A program made the position numbers and the translations under genes. Of a stretch of 11,084 nt of DNA, positions 1-6,195 are shown piece after piece. Origin of the DNA: an uncultured Aquincola sp. (GTDB lineage: Bacteria > Pseudomonadota > Gammaproteobacteria > Burkholderiales > Burkholderiaceae); assembly GCA_937883885.1 (NCBI GenBank), contig CAKZXL010000685.1:1-11084 (forward strand). The letters are read 5' to 3'. The notes under the pieces were generated by a model, which did no database searches, was not told the origin of the DNA, and worked only from the letters and a program-made list of their open reading frames with translations. How positions within the stretch are numbered: the stretch's first letter is position 1; each line of letters opens with the position of its first letter.

Positions 1-573
1 CCCCGCCAACCGTGGCGCCAGCACCCGCCAGCCCAGGTCGCTGAACCGAAAGTCCAGGTATCCCAGCGCGCACCCTACGGTGATCTGCCCGATGCCCCAA
101 GGCGCCGCCGCCAGCGCCTGGCACTCGCGTTCCAGCAAGGCCAAGGTGGCACGCGTCTTGACCTCGAACGCCTCGATCAGTACCGCCAACGGCGCCTCAC
201 GTTCACGCTCGTTGCGCCACAGGATCAGCGCGTCCAGCAGGCCGTCGCCCAGGGCCTGCCAGCGCAGCGCCTGCCAGCGTTCATCACCGGCTGGCGGAAA
301 CAGCCGGCCGCCGCCGGCCAGGGTGTCGAGGTATTCGCAGATCACCGGCGAATCGAACAGCGTGCGGCCGTCGGGCAGCACCAGGGTCGGGATCTTGCTC
401 AGCGGGTTGTCGGCCATGATGGCCGGGTTGGGCTTGAGCATTGCGGCCACCGAGCGCACACGCTCGATCTGCGGCAGCAGGCCCAGCTCATGGGCGCACA
501 CCATCACCTTGCGCACATAGGGCGACTTGGGGGACCAGTGCAGCTTCATCTTCGAGGTCATGGCCGCCATCAT
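1..573 (-). CDS. Glutathione S-transferase family protein (partial, 3' end outside window)
   Basis: 191 codons are visible; the C-terminal end lies beyond position 1. The N-terminal half has the GST thioredoxin-like fold signature: a first strand and active-site loop (KLHWSPKSPYVRKV, residues about 10-23), the cis-proline motif KIPTL (60-64) and the DSPVICEYL segment (74-82) that normally binds the glutathione gamma-glutamyl group. The rest is helical (LRWQALGDGLLDALILW). GSTs of this kind are cytosolic and conjugate or isomerise small electrophiles; the substrate cannot be told. The ATG at 571-573 overlaps the TGA of the upstream CoA-transferase (ATGA), which suggests translational coupling; in-frame ATGs at 570 and 561 are alternatives, 561 giving the tidier family N-terminus. 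It is the third visible gene of a minus-strand operon with an enoyl-CoA hydratase and a CoA-transferase. The family call is firm; the role is inferred. Confidence 0.85.
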   Translation of the reverse strand, partial: MMAAMTSKMKLHWSPKSPYVRKVMVCAHELGLLPQIERVRSVAAMLKPNPAIMADNPLSKIPTLVLPDGRTLFDSPVICEYLDTLAGGGRLFPPAGDERWQALRWQALGDGLLDALILWRNEREREAPLAVLIEAFEVKTRATLALLERECQALAAAPWGIGQITVGCALGYLDFRFSDLGWRVLAPRLAG

Positions 574-1823
574 CCGACAACGCCTTCGCGCCGCAGCGCG
601 GCCACCGCATCGGCGCCATAGCCCAGGCCGGCCAGGATGTCGTCGCTGTGCTGGCCCAGCAGCGGCGGCGCCGCCGGCACCTGCAGCTGCGCCTCGGCAA
701 ACCGCATCGGGCTGCCCACCTGCGGCACGTCCACCCCGGCCGGGTGCGGCACGTGGCGCAGCAGGCCGCGCGCCACCACCTGCGGGTCGCGGAACACCTC
801 GGCCACCGAGTTGATGGCGCCGCAGGGCACGCCGGCTGCGTCCAGCGCAGCGATCAGCGCCTCACGCTGCCAGCCGGCAAAGGCTTCGCGCAGCATCGGC
901 GCCAGCTCGCCGATGTGGCGCACCCGCTGGGCATTGGTGGCATAGCGCTCGTCGGCCGCCCAGGCGGGCTGGCCCAGCACCTCGCACAGCTTGCGGAACT
1001 GGCCGTCGTTGCCCACCACCAGAATCACGTCGCCATCGGCGCAGGCATACACGTCCTGCGGCTGGATGTTGGGGTGGGCATTGCCGTTGCGCTTCGGCAC
1101 CTTGCCCGACACCAGATAGTTCATCGCCTGGTTGGCCAGCGCCGCCACCTGCACGTCCAGCATGCCGATGTCGATGGCGTCACCCCGGCCGGTGCGGTCG
1201 CGCCGGGCCAGCGCAGCCAGCACCGCCACCGCGGCATACATGCCGGTCATCAGGTCGACGATGGGCACGCCCACCTTCTGCGGGCCGCCGCCGGGCAGGC
1301 CGTCGCGTTCGCCGGTCACGCTCATCAGGCCGCCCATGGCCTGGATCAAAAAGTCATAAGCCGGCTGGTCGCGGCGCGGGCCGGTCTGGCCGAAGCCGGT
1401 GACCGAGCAATAGATCAGCCGCGGATTGATGGCGCGCAGCGAAGCTTCGTCCAGCCCGTAGCGCGCCAGCGTGCCGGCCTTGTAGTTCTCCAGCACGATG
1501 TCGCATTCCATCGCGAGCTCACGCACGATGCGCTGGCCCTCGGGCTTGTCCAGGCTCAAGGTGATGGAGCGCTTGCCGCGGTTCACGGCCAGGTAGTAGC
1601 CAGCTTCCTTCGTGTCGCGGCCTTCGGCGTCTTTCAGGAAGGGGGGGCCCCAGGCGCGGGTATCGTCACCGGCGCCGGGCCGCTCCACCTTGATGACCTC
1701 GGCGCCCAGGTCGGCCAGGATCTGCCCGGCCCAGGGCGCGGCCAGGATGCGGCTGAGGTCCAGCACCTTCACATGCGACAGCGGCCCGCTGCGGTCGGGC
1801 GTGACTTGATCTTGACTAGACAA
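570..1823 (-). CDS. CaiB/BaiF family (class III) CoA-transferase
   Basis: 417 residues, the normal length of a single-domain class III CoA-transferase, which moves CoA between acids through aspartyl-CoA thioester intermediates. Seen: the N-terminal LKVLDLSR-like start (HVKVLDLSRILAAPWAGQILADLGAEVIKVE, about 18-47), the R/DTRAWGPPF loop (55-62), GYYLAVNRGKRSITLDL-like segment (75-92), QPAYDFLIQAMGG (153-165) and VGVPIVDLMTGMYA (184-197), whose Asp190 matches the catalytic aspartate of CaiB and formyl-CoA transferase. NAHPNIQPQDVYACADG and the late-domain PGAGVPxxP-like motif (DAAGVPCGAINSVAEVFRDPQV) are also present. Donor and acceptor acids cannot be told from sequence. It lies 12 bases downstream of the enoyl-CoA hydratase and overlaps the GST gene by an ATGA, so the three are very probably one transcript. 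The start at 1823 places the conserved domain about 17 residues in, as in close relatives. Confidence 0.93.
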   Translation of the reverse strand: MSSQDQVTPDRSGPLSHVKVLDLSRILAAPWAGQILADLGAEVIKVERPGAGDDTRAWGPPFLKDAEGRDTKEAGYYLAVNRGKRSITLSLDKPEGQRIVRELAMECDIVLENYKAGTLARYGLDEASLRAINPRLIYCSVTGFGQTGPRRDQPAYDFLIQAMGGLMSVTGERDGLPGGGPQKVGVPIVDLMTGMYAAVAVLAALARRDRTGRGDAIDIGMLDVQVAALANQAMNYLVSGKVPKRNGNAHPNIQPQDVYACADGDVILVVGNDGQFRKLCEVLGQPAWAADERYATNAQRVRHIGELAPMLREAFAGWQREALIAALDAAGVPCGAINSVAEVFRDPQVVARGLLRHVPHPAGVDVPQVGSPMRFAEAQLQVPAAPPLLGQHSDDILAGLGYGADAVAALRREGVVG

Positions 1824-1835
1824 GTGCCTACCCCT

Positions 1836-2612
1836 TCAGCGGCCGGTGAACACCGGCGCGCGCTTCTCGCGGAAGGCGGCCTGGGCTTCACGGGCGTCGT
1901 CGGTCTTGCCGATGGCGGCGGTCATGTCCTGCTCGTAGCGGTAGCCGTCGCGCAGGCTCATGTCCTCGATCACGTTCAGCGTGTGCTTGCCCAGGCGGGT
2001 GCTCACCGGGCTCTTGCTGGCAATGGTGGCGGCGATCTCCATCGCCGCGGCCATCAGCTCGGCCGGCGGCACGCAGGCTTCCACCACGCCCAGGCGGTAC
2101 AACTCGGGGCCGGTCACGCGCAGGCCGGTGAGCGCCATGCGCCGCAGGCGCGAATGGCTGAAGAGGCGCATCGCATGCCGGGCGCCGCCCAGCAGGCCCA
2201 CGTCCACCTCGGGCAGGCCGAGGCTGGCGGTTTCGCTGCACAGCAGGATGTCGCTGGAAGCGGCCATCGCCAGGCCCGAGCCCAGCGCCGCGCCATTGAG
2301 GGCGCACACCACCGGCTTGGCGCATTCGCGGATGGCGTGGAAGCACTCGCGCGTGCGGCGCGAATGGGCCGGCAGGTCGCCGGGGCCTTTGATGTTCTCC
2401 GCGCGGCCCTTCAGGTCGGCACCGGCGCAGAACACCTTGCCGGCGCCGGTGAGCACCACGGCGCGCACCTCGTCCAGCTCGCTGATGCGGTCCAGCGCCA
2501 GCGTGAGTTCGTCGTTGAGGGTGCGCGTCAGCGCATTGACGGGCGGCGCATCCAGCGTCAGGGTGGCCACGTGCGCCTCGATGTGCACACGCAGCTGGGT
2601 CAGATCATTCAT
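1836..2612 (-). CDS. Enoyl-CoA hydratase/isomerase (crotonase) family protein
   Basis: 258 residues from the ATG at 2610-2612; the frame stays open to 2645 (MAGHSRGDRLP extension), but the inner start is preceded by GGAG about 11 bases upstream and gives the usual family N-terminus. Crotonase signatures: first oxyanion-hole segment KVFCAGADLKGR (59-70), second segment NGAALGSGLAMAASSDILL (106-124) and LPEVDVGLLGGARH (133-146). The glutamate of PE (135) matches the second catalytic Glu of rat enoyl-CoA hydratase (Glu164), but the position of the first (Glu144, in GGGCE) is Ala115 here. The protein may therefore not be a standard hydratase; an isomerase, lyase or other crotonase reaction on an acyl-CoA is possible. 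First visible gene of the minus-strand operon that continues with a CoA-transferase and a GST. It ends with AFREKRAPVFTGR, the typical crotonase C-terminus. Confidence 0.9.
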   Translation of the reverse strand: MNDLTQLRVHIEAHVATLTLDAPPVNALTRTLNDELTLALDRISELDEVRAVVLTGAGKVFCAGADLKGRAENIKGPGDLPAHSRRTRECFHAIRECAKPVVCALNGAALGSGLAMAASSDILLCSETASLGLPEVDVGLLGGARHAMRLFSHSRLRRMALTGLRVTGPELYRLGVVEACVPPAELMAAAMEIAATIASKSPVSTRLGKHTLNVIEDMSLRDGYRYEQDMTAAIGKTDDAREAQAAFREKRAPVFTGR

Positions 2613-2713
2613 GGGCAAGCGGTCTCCGCGGCTGTGGCCAGCCATGGAGGCAGCTTAGAAGGCCGGCCCGCCGCGGCCCATCCCCGGCGCGGCAGAGCTG
2701 TTATGCGGTTTGA

Positions 2714-2727
2714 GGCTACGCTGATCA
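2714..2727 (+). repeat. Stray IS5-type terminal repeat-like sequence
   Basis: GGCTACGCTGATCA resembles the left terminal repeat of the IS5 element at 6640 (GGCTACGCTGAACA), with one difference in 14 bases. No second end or IS5 transposase is visible next to it. It may be the scar of another IS5-family copy at the left edge of the cassette array, or chance. Confidence 0.3.
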
Positions 2728-2766
2728 GCGGAGCTGCGCGCCGGGGTACGTGCCAGCGACGAAGAG

Positions 2767-3105
2767 ATGGCCCCACAGTCTGCAGGGCGCCAGGCGCTGG
2801 ATGCGTTTGGCTATTGGATGGCCGGCCAGACCAAGCGATGCGCCAACAGGGCGGCCGGTGCGGCATTGCGCACCAGCCCGTCGGCGCTGGATCCGTGCTT
2901 CCGTCGCCTGTGCGCCCGCATGGCCAAACCCAAGGCGGTGAAAGCGGCTGCTCACAAGCTGGCGCGGCTGATCTACAGCATGCTGACGATGCACCGATCG
3001 AGGCCAGACCAAATAGAAATAACGCTATTGGCAGCGCGTGCTGAGCGACCTCAACAAGCGCGCGCCGGAGCTGGCATGACGCTGGTGCACAACCCCTTGC
3101 TTGTC
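2767..3105 (+). pseudogene. Decayed C-terminal fragment of an IS110-family transposase
   Basis: The frame starting at 2767 reads a segment typical of the C-terminal end of IS110-family (Transposase_20) proteins: LDPCFRRLCARMAKPKAVK followed by AAAHKLARLIYSML, about 2888-2985. The next expected motif, the terminal (Y)RYWQRVLSDLNKRA segment, is readable only after a +1 shift, at 3023-3076, and a TAA lies just before it in that frame. The N-terminal catalytic domain with its DEDD residues is absent. This is therefore a truncated, frameshifted remnant unable to make transposase. It is a different element from the intact copy at 4071, which it matches poorly. Its 3' edge lies next to a half attC site, so an IS event probably cut the end of the cassette array. 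The surrounding 2613-3161 holds no intact gene. Confidence 0.6.
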
Positions 3106-3136
3106 AGTTCGCGTCCGATTAACTGACCAGTTAGGC
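3099..3136 (-). other. Truncated attC (R''-L'' half) ending the array
   Basis: On the minus strand this starts GCCTAACTGGTC, 12 bases identical to the start of the attC at 6070-6195, followed by a similar L''-like arm (AGTTAATCGGACGC against GTTCAACCGGAGCGC). No central palindrome and no matching GTTRRRY box follow; the sequence runs into the IS110-type remnant. It is the attC of the HEPN cassette (3162-3854) with its distal half lost. Such a cassette could not be excised by the normal attC x attC route. Confidence 0.65.
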
Positions 3137-3161
3137 CGGCCATACCTTGAGGGTGTATAAA

Positions 3162-3854
3162 TTAAATCGCGCGCGGGCGAAGTTCTGCCAAGTCTGATTC
3201 CGTGTATGTGCCGGCTTCCATCCTCTTTCTCATTTCCTCTTTTTTGCGAATAGCAAAGTCAAGTAGATACATGAGATTTTCGCCTGAATTAATTAGCGCC
3301 ATGCTCCCAAATGTAGTTGCTGCGTCTAGTAACGGGATAGATATAGAGTTGAGAACATCTTCAATAGATTGAAGCGCCACTCTGACTTTTTCTCGCGATG
3401 CAACTGCAAGCGGCTCCGCGGACTCTTCAAGTGCGAGAGAAAAATCTGCGTGCGCGATGTGTCGGTTTCTCCAGTCGCGCGCAAACTCGCACTTAAGGCA
3501 GGCCTCCTTGATGCTTAGTTGCACAGCAGCTTTCATTGCTGGTTCGCTTACTGCGCCGGGAAGGCTGTGTATGGACAGATTCCTCTTTTTGCCCGTCTGA
3601 GCCGGATCTGTGATGCGGGCGATTTTTAGGAGGATTCGCTCCCATAGGCAATCTTGTACTGTGCGAAAGAAGTGAGCGGCCGCATGGTTCAGCAGATCGA
3701 TTCGCTCAGGATTGGTCCCGAAAAGCGAGACGAATTCATGCCAATCACTGTATAGACGATCAACTTCTTGCCATAGCTCGCTGTAGATGGCACCCAATTC
3801 ACTGCCCATAACGGCAATGTTGTGTTGCTTTATTTCGTCAGCGTTGCGTTCCAT
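3162..3854 (-). CDS. Cassette C7: HEPN protein, AbiU2-like
   Basis: 230 residues, soluble and almost all helical. Residues 56-100 (LNHAAAHFFRTVQDCLWERILLKIARITDP...KKRNLSI) and 123-140 (FARDWRNRHIAHADFSL) follow the pattern I know from the HEPN_AbiU2 family. The second segment holds the HEPN Rx4-6H motif: Arg129, Asn130 and His135. HEPN proteins with this motif are usually metal-independent RNases; AbiU2 belongs to a lactococcal abortive-infection system. Function as an antiphage or toxin-type RNase is therefore an inference from the family. No antitoxin-like partner is encoded in the same cassette. The start ATG lies 11 bases after the GTTAGGC box with no clear ribosome-binding site. The gene is far richer in A+T than the flanking operon, as expected for captured cassette DNA. 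Last cassette of the array; its own attC is truncated. Confidence 0.75.
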   Translation of the reverse strand: MERNADEIKQHNIAVMGSELGAIYSELWQEVDRLYSDWHEFVSLFGTNPERIDLLNHAAAHFFRTVQDCLWERILLKIARITDPAQTGKKRNLSIHSLPGAVSEPAMKAAVQLSIKEACLKCEFARDWRNRHIAHADFSLALEESAEPLAVASREKVRVALQSIEDVLNSISIPLLDAATTFGSMALINSGENLMYLLDFAIRKKEEMRKRMEAGTYTESDLAELRPRAI

Positions 3855-3864
3855 AGGTCTGACA

Positions 3865-3981
3865 GCCTAACCTTTGAGCTGAGCCGCGAGCGAAGGCGTG
3901 ACGATTGGCCCACAAGTCCGATGATAGGAATCACCGCTTCGCGGACCAAATGCCATGTCGGAGCGAGTTGGCTCGAGCGAA
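3865..3981 (-). other. attC of cassette C6, left part (interrupted by IS1111-type element)
   Basis: Starts with GCCTAAC (3865-3871) and TTTGAGCTGAGCCGCGAGCG, and ends with the partner arm TTGGCTCGAGCGAA (3968-3981). The remaining bases, GGGTTAGGC, lie at 5452-5460 beyond the insertion. Joined, they give an attC of about 126 bases whose arms match those at 7828-7951 and 9237-9363. The inner palindrome (TTGGCCC at 3905 region against the GGACCAAATGCC region) is more decayed than in the others. A loop near 3920 carries GATGAT, shared with the other two sites. Confidence 0.85.
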
Positions 3982-3986
3982 TACGA

Positions 3987-3998
3987 AGGGACTTCCCC
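3987..3998 (+). repeat. IS1111-type subterminal inverted repeat, left
   Basis: AGGGACTTCCCC, five bases inside the left end. Its first seven bases match the reverse complement of the right copy exactly; the rest matches after a two-base shift. Confidence 0.7.
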
Positions 3999-4070
3999 AG
4001 TCCTGAGACGGTATCGAGGTTCCAAGATTGACTGCTTGCGGAAGTTCAATCTGAACGGAAAGGGGAAGTC

Positions 4071-5213
4071 ATGGCAGAGGTTACCTGGGCATTGGTTTCG
4101 CGTGTAGGGGTTGACCTGTCGAAGCGGGTTTATCAGGTGCATGCGGTGGACCGCTCTGGCCGAGTGCTGCTGGCCAAGGCCTTGTCGCCAGACCGGTTCT
4201 TTGCCTGGTGCGCCGAGTTGCCCAAAGGCTGCCTGATGGCGATGGAGGCCTGCGGCGGCGCACACGCCGCCGCTCGCGCACTGAAGCGCCTGGGGCTGGA
4301 CGCGCGACTGATCGCGGGCCACTTTGTCACCCCGTACCGCATGGCCGGGCGCAGCGGCAAGAACGACGCCAATGACGCCGTCGCCATCTGCGAGGCGGCC
4401 AGCCGGCCGCACATGCGCTTTGTGCCGGTCAAGACGGCCGAGCAGCAGGGGCAGTTGTCGGTGCATCGCCTGCGCGAGGGCTACAAGGCCGAGCGCACAG
4501 CGCTGATCAACCGCATCCGCGGCGTGCTGGCCGAGTTCAGGCTGGTGTTCCCGCAAAGCCGCGAGGCGCTGCGCCGGGTGCTGGCCGATGTCATCGAGGA
4601 CGCCAGCAATGAGCTGACCGGCATCGCGCGCATGGTGCTGCAGCGTGCCCACCTTCACTGGATCGATCTGGACCCGCAGATGAAGTGGTGCGACGACCGA
4701 ATCCAGGCCCACGTGCGCACTGATGAGCGCGCCGCCAAGGCCGCTGCGCTGCACGGCATTGGACCGATTGGCGCATCGGCCCTGGTGGCCAGCGTGGCCG
4801 ACTTCAAGCATTTCGCCAGCGCCAAGCAGTTCGGCGCCTGGCTGGGGCTGGTGCCCAGTCAGAACTCCACCGGCGGCAAGGCCAGCCTGGGGCGTATCAC
4901 CAAACGCGGCGACGACTACCTGCGCACGCTGCTGATCCAGGGCGCCAAATCGGCCGTGATGACGGCCGGCAAACGCAGTGACCGCATCAGCCAGTGGCTG
5001 GTGCAGTTGAAGGAGCGCGTGGGCTGGCAGAAGGCGGTGGTGGCGCTGGCCAACAAGAACGCACGCATCCTGTGGGCGGTGCTCACGCGCGACGATGCGT
5101 TCGATCCCAATCATCTGCCTGAAGCGCCGGCGCCGCGCTGCATGCTCAGCCAAGGGCCAGCTCGGCGAGCGGCTGACCGATTCATTCCCCCCGCAGACGC
5201 GAAGCGTAGATAG
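4071..5213 (+). CDS. IS110-family (IS1111 group) transposase
   Basis: 380 residues, full family length. The N-terminal RuvC-like domain shows the DEDD residues: Asp15 in GVDLSKRVYQVHAV, Glu59 in AMEACGGAHAAAR, and Asp99/Asp102 in GKNDANDA. A helical linker (about 125-215) is followed by the Transposase_20 domain with LHGIGPIGASALVA (228-241), FGAWLGLVPSQNSTGGK (254-270; Ser266 is a good candidate for the nucleophilic serine) and RGDDYLRTLLIQGA (279-292). IS110-type enzymes recombine DNA under guidance of an RNA made from the element itself. The frame appears intact with no stop or shift. The start ATG (4071) is preceded by GGAAAGGGGAAGTC, a strong purine-rich ribosome-binding region. It lies between the two halves of an attC site. 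Confidence 0.95.
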   Translation: MAEVTWALVSRVGVDLSKRVYQVHAVDRSGRVLLAKALSPDRFFAWCAELPKGCLMAMEACGGAHAAARALKRLGLDARLIAGHFVTPYRMAGRSGKNDANDAVAICEAASRPHMRFVPVKTAEQQGQLSVHRLREGYKAERTALINRIRGVLAEFRLVFPQSREALRRVLADVIEDASNELTGIARMVLQRAHLHWIDLDPQMKWCDDRIQAHVRTDERAAKAAALHGIGPIGASALVASVADFKHFASAKQFGAWLGLVPSQNSTGGKASLGRITKRGDDYLRTLLIQGAKSAVMTAGKRSDRISQWLVQLKERVGWQKAVVALANKNARILWAVLTRDDAFDPNHLPEAPAPRCMLSQGPARRAADRFIPPADAKRR

Positions 5214-5224
5214 CTCCACAGGTC

Positions 5225-5350
5225 AGACCGGCGGCAGGCAAACCCGATAACCCTCAAGGGCGCGATGCCAGACGAGCGAATGGGGCCCTGCCGAGCGGTT
5301 CGTATGTGGGGCCTCGGCATTGACCGAAACAAGCCCGCCTGTAGATGTGC
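5225..5350 (+). ncRNA. Putative bridge RNA/seekRNA of the IS1111-type element
   Basis: In IS1111-group elements the guide RNA comes from the non-coding DNA 3' of the transposase gene. Here four short matches fall in order. TAACCCT (5248-5254) is complementary to AGGGTTA right of the insertion. CGAGCGAA (5273-5280) is identical to the left flank 3974-3981. TTCGTAT (5299-5305) is complementary to ATACGAA at the left IS end (3981-3987). CCTGTAGA (5338-5345) is identical to the right IS end (5443-5450). Thus a right-target/left-target pair is followed by a right-donor/left-donor pair. GGCAGG (5233-5238) and CCTGCC (5287-5292) could close the target loop; TGCCGAG (5289-5295) and CTCGGCA (5313-5319) could close a stem around the right-donor guide. 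These two stems overlap, so the fold is uncertain, as are the RNA ends. Confidence 0.7.
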
Positions 5351-5431
5351 AGTCTCTTCCTTGTCGGCGGCGTCAGCGCGCATCGCATTCGGCGTGGGAA
5401 TCAAATCAAAAATTCGCCTTGATTCGTTGAC

Positions 5432-5445
5432 GGAGAGGAGTCCCT
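5432..5445 (+). repeat. IS1111-type subterminal inverted repeat, right
   Basis: Reverse complement AGGGACTCCTCTCC, six bases inside the right end; pairs with 3987-3998. Confidence 0.7.
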
Positions 5446-5451
5446 GTAGAA

Positions 5452-5460
5452 GGGTTAGGC
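5452..5460 (-). other. attC of cassette C6, right part with R'' core box
   Basis: GGGTTAGGC; on the minus strand GCCTAAC is the R'' box directly downstream of the C6 stop codon (5479-5481). It is separated from the rest of its attC (3865-3981) by the IS1111-type element. Confidence 0.8.
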
Positions 5461-5478
5461 CACACTGCCCGCACAACG

Positions 5479-6054
5479 CTACGACTTCTTGTGAGCCCAC
5501 TGCTCTTGCCACAGTTTGGCATAGCGAGCTTCCAGCTTCTTGATGCGCTCAGGTCTCTCCCCATAGGCCTGCATGATCTTCTGACCGGCAGGTTCGGCGA
5601 AGGGCTCGTCTTCGGTGATTTTGGCTCCGTCGTAGAACATCCAGGTCCACTGAAGCATTGCCTTAATGAAGTCTGGATGTTCAGGCACGAGCGTGTGGTG
5701 GTTGGCGATCGCCTTGAGAATTGCGCCGAGGGCCAAAATGTCCGGATCGAGGGTAACCGCGTCAGCGTCGCCCTCGTCCATGTGCTTCAGGTCATTGATG
5801 TTCAGCTTGTCATTGATGTGCTTGGCGAACTTTGCCTTCGCAGGAGTTTCACCAGAGAGCGCTTCGCGTACACCCATCGCGTAGTCTGCGAATGGTTGCT
5901 TGCCAGCCTTGAGTACTAATCCGTGCAGTATTCCGTCCGCCGCGCCAGCGAGTGTGATGGCCGAGACTCGATCACGCCGGCTCACGAATAGGCCGATGGC
6001 CGTTTCGAGTTGACGCTGCGCGAGTTCTAGCTTCGAGAGCGACTGATCTGCCAT
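5479..6054 (-). CDS. Cassette C6: uncharacterised helical protein
   Basis: 191 residues from the ATG at 6052-6054; the frame is open to 6153, but that would run through the attC, and the chosen start lies 15 bases after the GTTAGGC box. The N-terminal part (KLELAQRQLETAIGLFVSRRDRVSAITLAGAADGIL, 7-42) has a pattern I have seen in a widespread family of uncharacterised proteobacterial proteins with the form 'AxxQLxTAIxLFxxxxDxxSxxTLAxAAxxIL'. The protein is soluble, mostly helical and without signal peptide or membrane segment. It ends in a basic helix (KKLEARYAKLWQEQWAHKKS). A HEPN-like helical fold is imaginable, but the Rx4-6H motif is not clear, so I do not assign it. Function unknown. Codon use is less GC-rich than the flanking operon. 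Confidence 0.75.
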   Translation of the reverse strand: MADQSLSKLELAQRQLETAIGLFVSRRDRVSAITLAGAADGILHGLVLKAGKQPFADYAMGVREALSGETPAKAKFAKHINDKLNINDLKHMDEGDADAVTLDPDILALGAILKAIANHHTLVPEHPDFIKAMLQWTWMFYDGAKITEDEPFAEPAGQKIMQAYGERPERIKKLEARYAKLWQEQWAHKKS

Positions 6055-6069
6055 GGCGTAGCCTGTGCG

Positions 6070-6195
6070 GCCTAACGCAGAGTTAACCGGGCGGCGACGG
6101 ATGGACGCCTTGCCCGCGCGGTGCAGCATAGACAGCGAGCGCCGCGCGGGCAAGGTGGCCAGCCGTTGGCGCTCCGGTTGAACGACCAGTTAGGC
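6070..6195 (-). other. attC site of cassette C5 (GNAT)
   Basis: 126 bases between GCCTAAC (6070-6076) and GTTAGGC (6189-6195), which are perfect complements. The inner palindrome is strong: CCTTGCCCGCGCGG (from 6108) against CCGCGCGGGCAAGG (from 6151). The outer arms are GTTAACCGGGCGGCG and CGTTGGCGCTCCGGTTGAAC. The left arm differs from the TTTGAGCTGAGCC type of other sites; the right arm shares CCGTTGGCGCTCCG with 8494-8619, and the end shares GACCAGTTAGGC with the truncated site at 3136. At least two attC subtypes are thus mixed in the array. Confidence 0.88.

Larger units (their letters stand above)
3982..5451 (+). mobile_element. IS110-family, IS1111-group insertion sequence inserted in attC
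   Basis: About 1470 bases. GAA occurs on both sides of the insertion (3979-3981 and 5449-5451), so the exact ends are ambiguous within these three bases; no longer target duplication is seen. Subterminal inverted repeats, a mark of the IS1111 group, lie at 3987-3998 (AGGGACTTCCCC) and 5432-5445 (reverse complement AGGGACTCCTCTCC). The element carries one transposase gene (4071-5213) and a long 3' non-coding end of about 238 bases that holds a putative guide RNA. Removing it restores CGAGCGAAGGGTTAGGC, the expected attC arm and core. An attC-targeting subset of IS1111 elements is established knowledge; this copy behaves like one. Confidence 0.9.

Noticed and set aside
441..3044. Very long plus-strand open frame (867 codons) across the acyl-CoA operon
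   Set aside because: It is antisense to the enoyl-CoA hydratase and CoA-transferase genes. The translation is His/Gln/Ala/Gly-rich without domains, the usual shadow of high-GC coding DNA.
3867..5219. Minus-strand open frame of 450 codons
   Set aside because: Antisense shadow of the IS110-family transposase; it runs through the attC and the IS end and has no recognisable domain.
5491..5919. Plus-strand open frame of 142 codons opposite cassette C6
   Set aside because: Antisense to C6; the minus-strand frame fits the cassette boundaries and the others' orientation.
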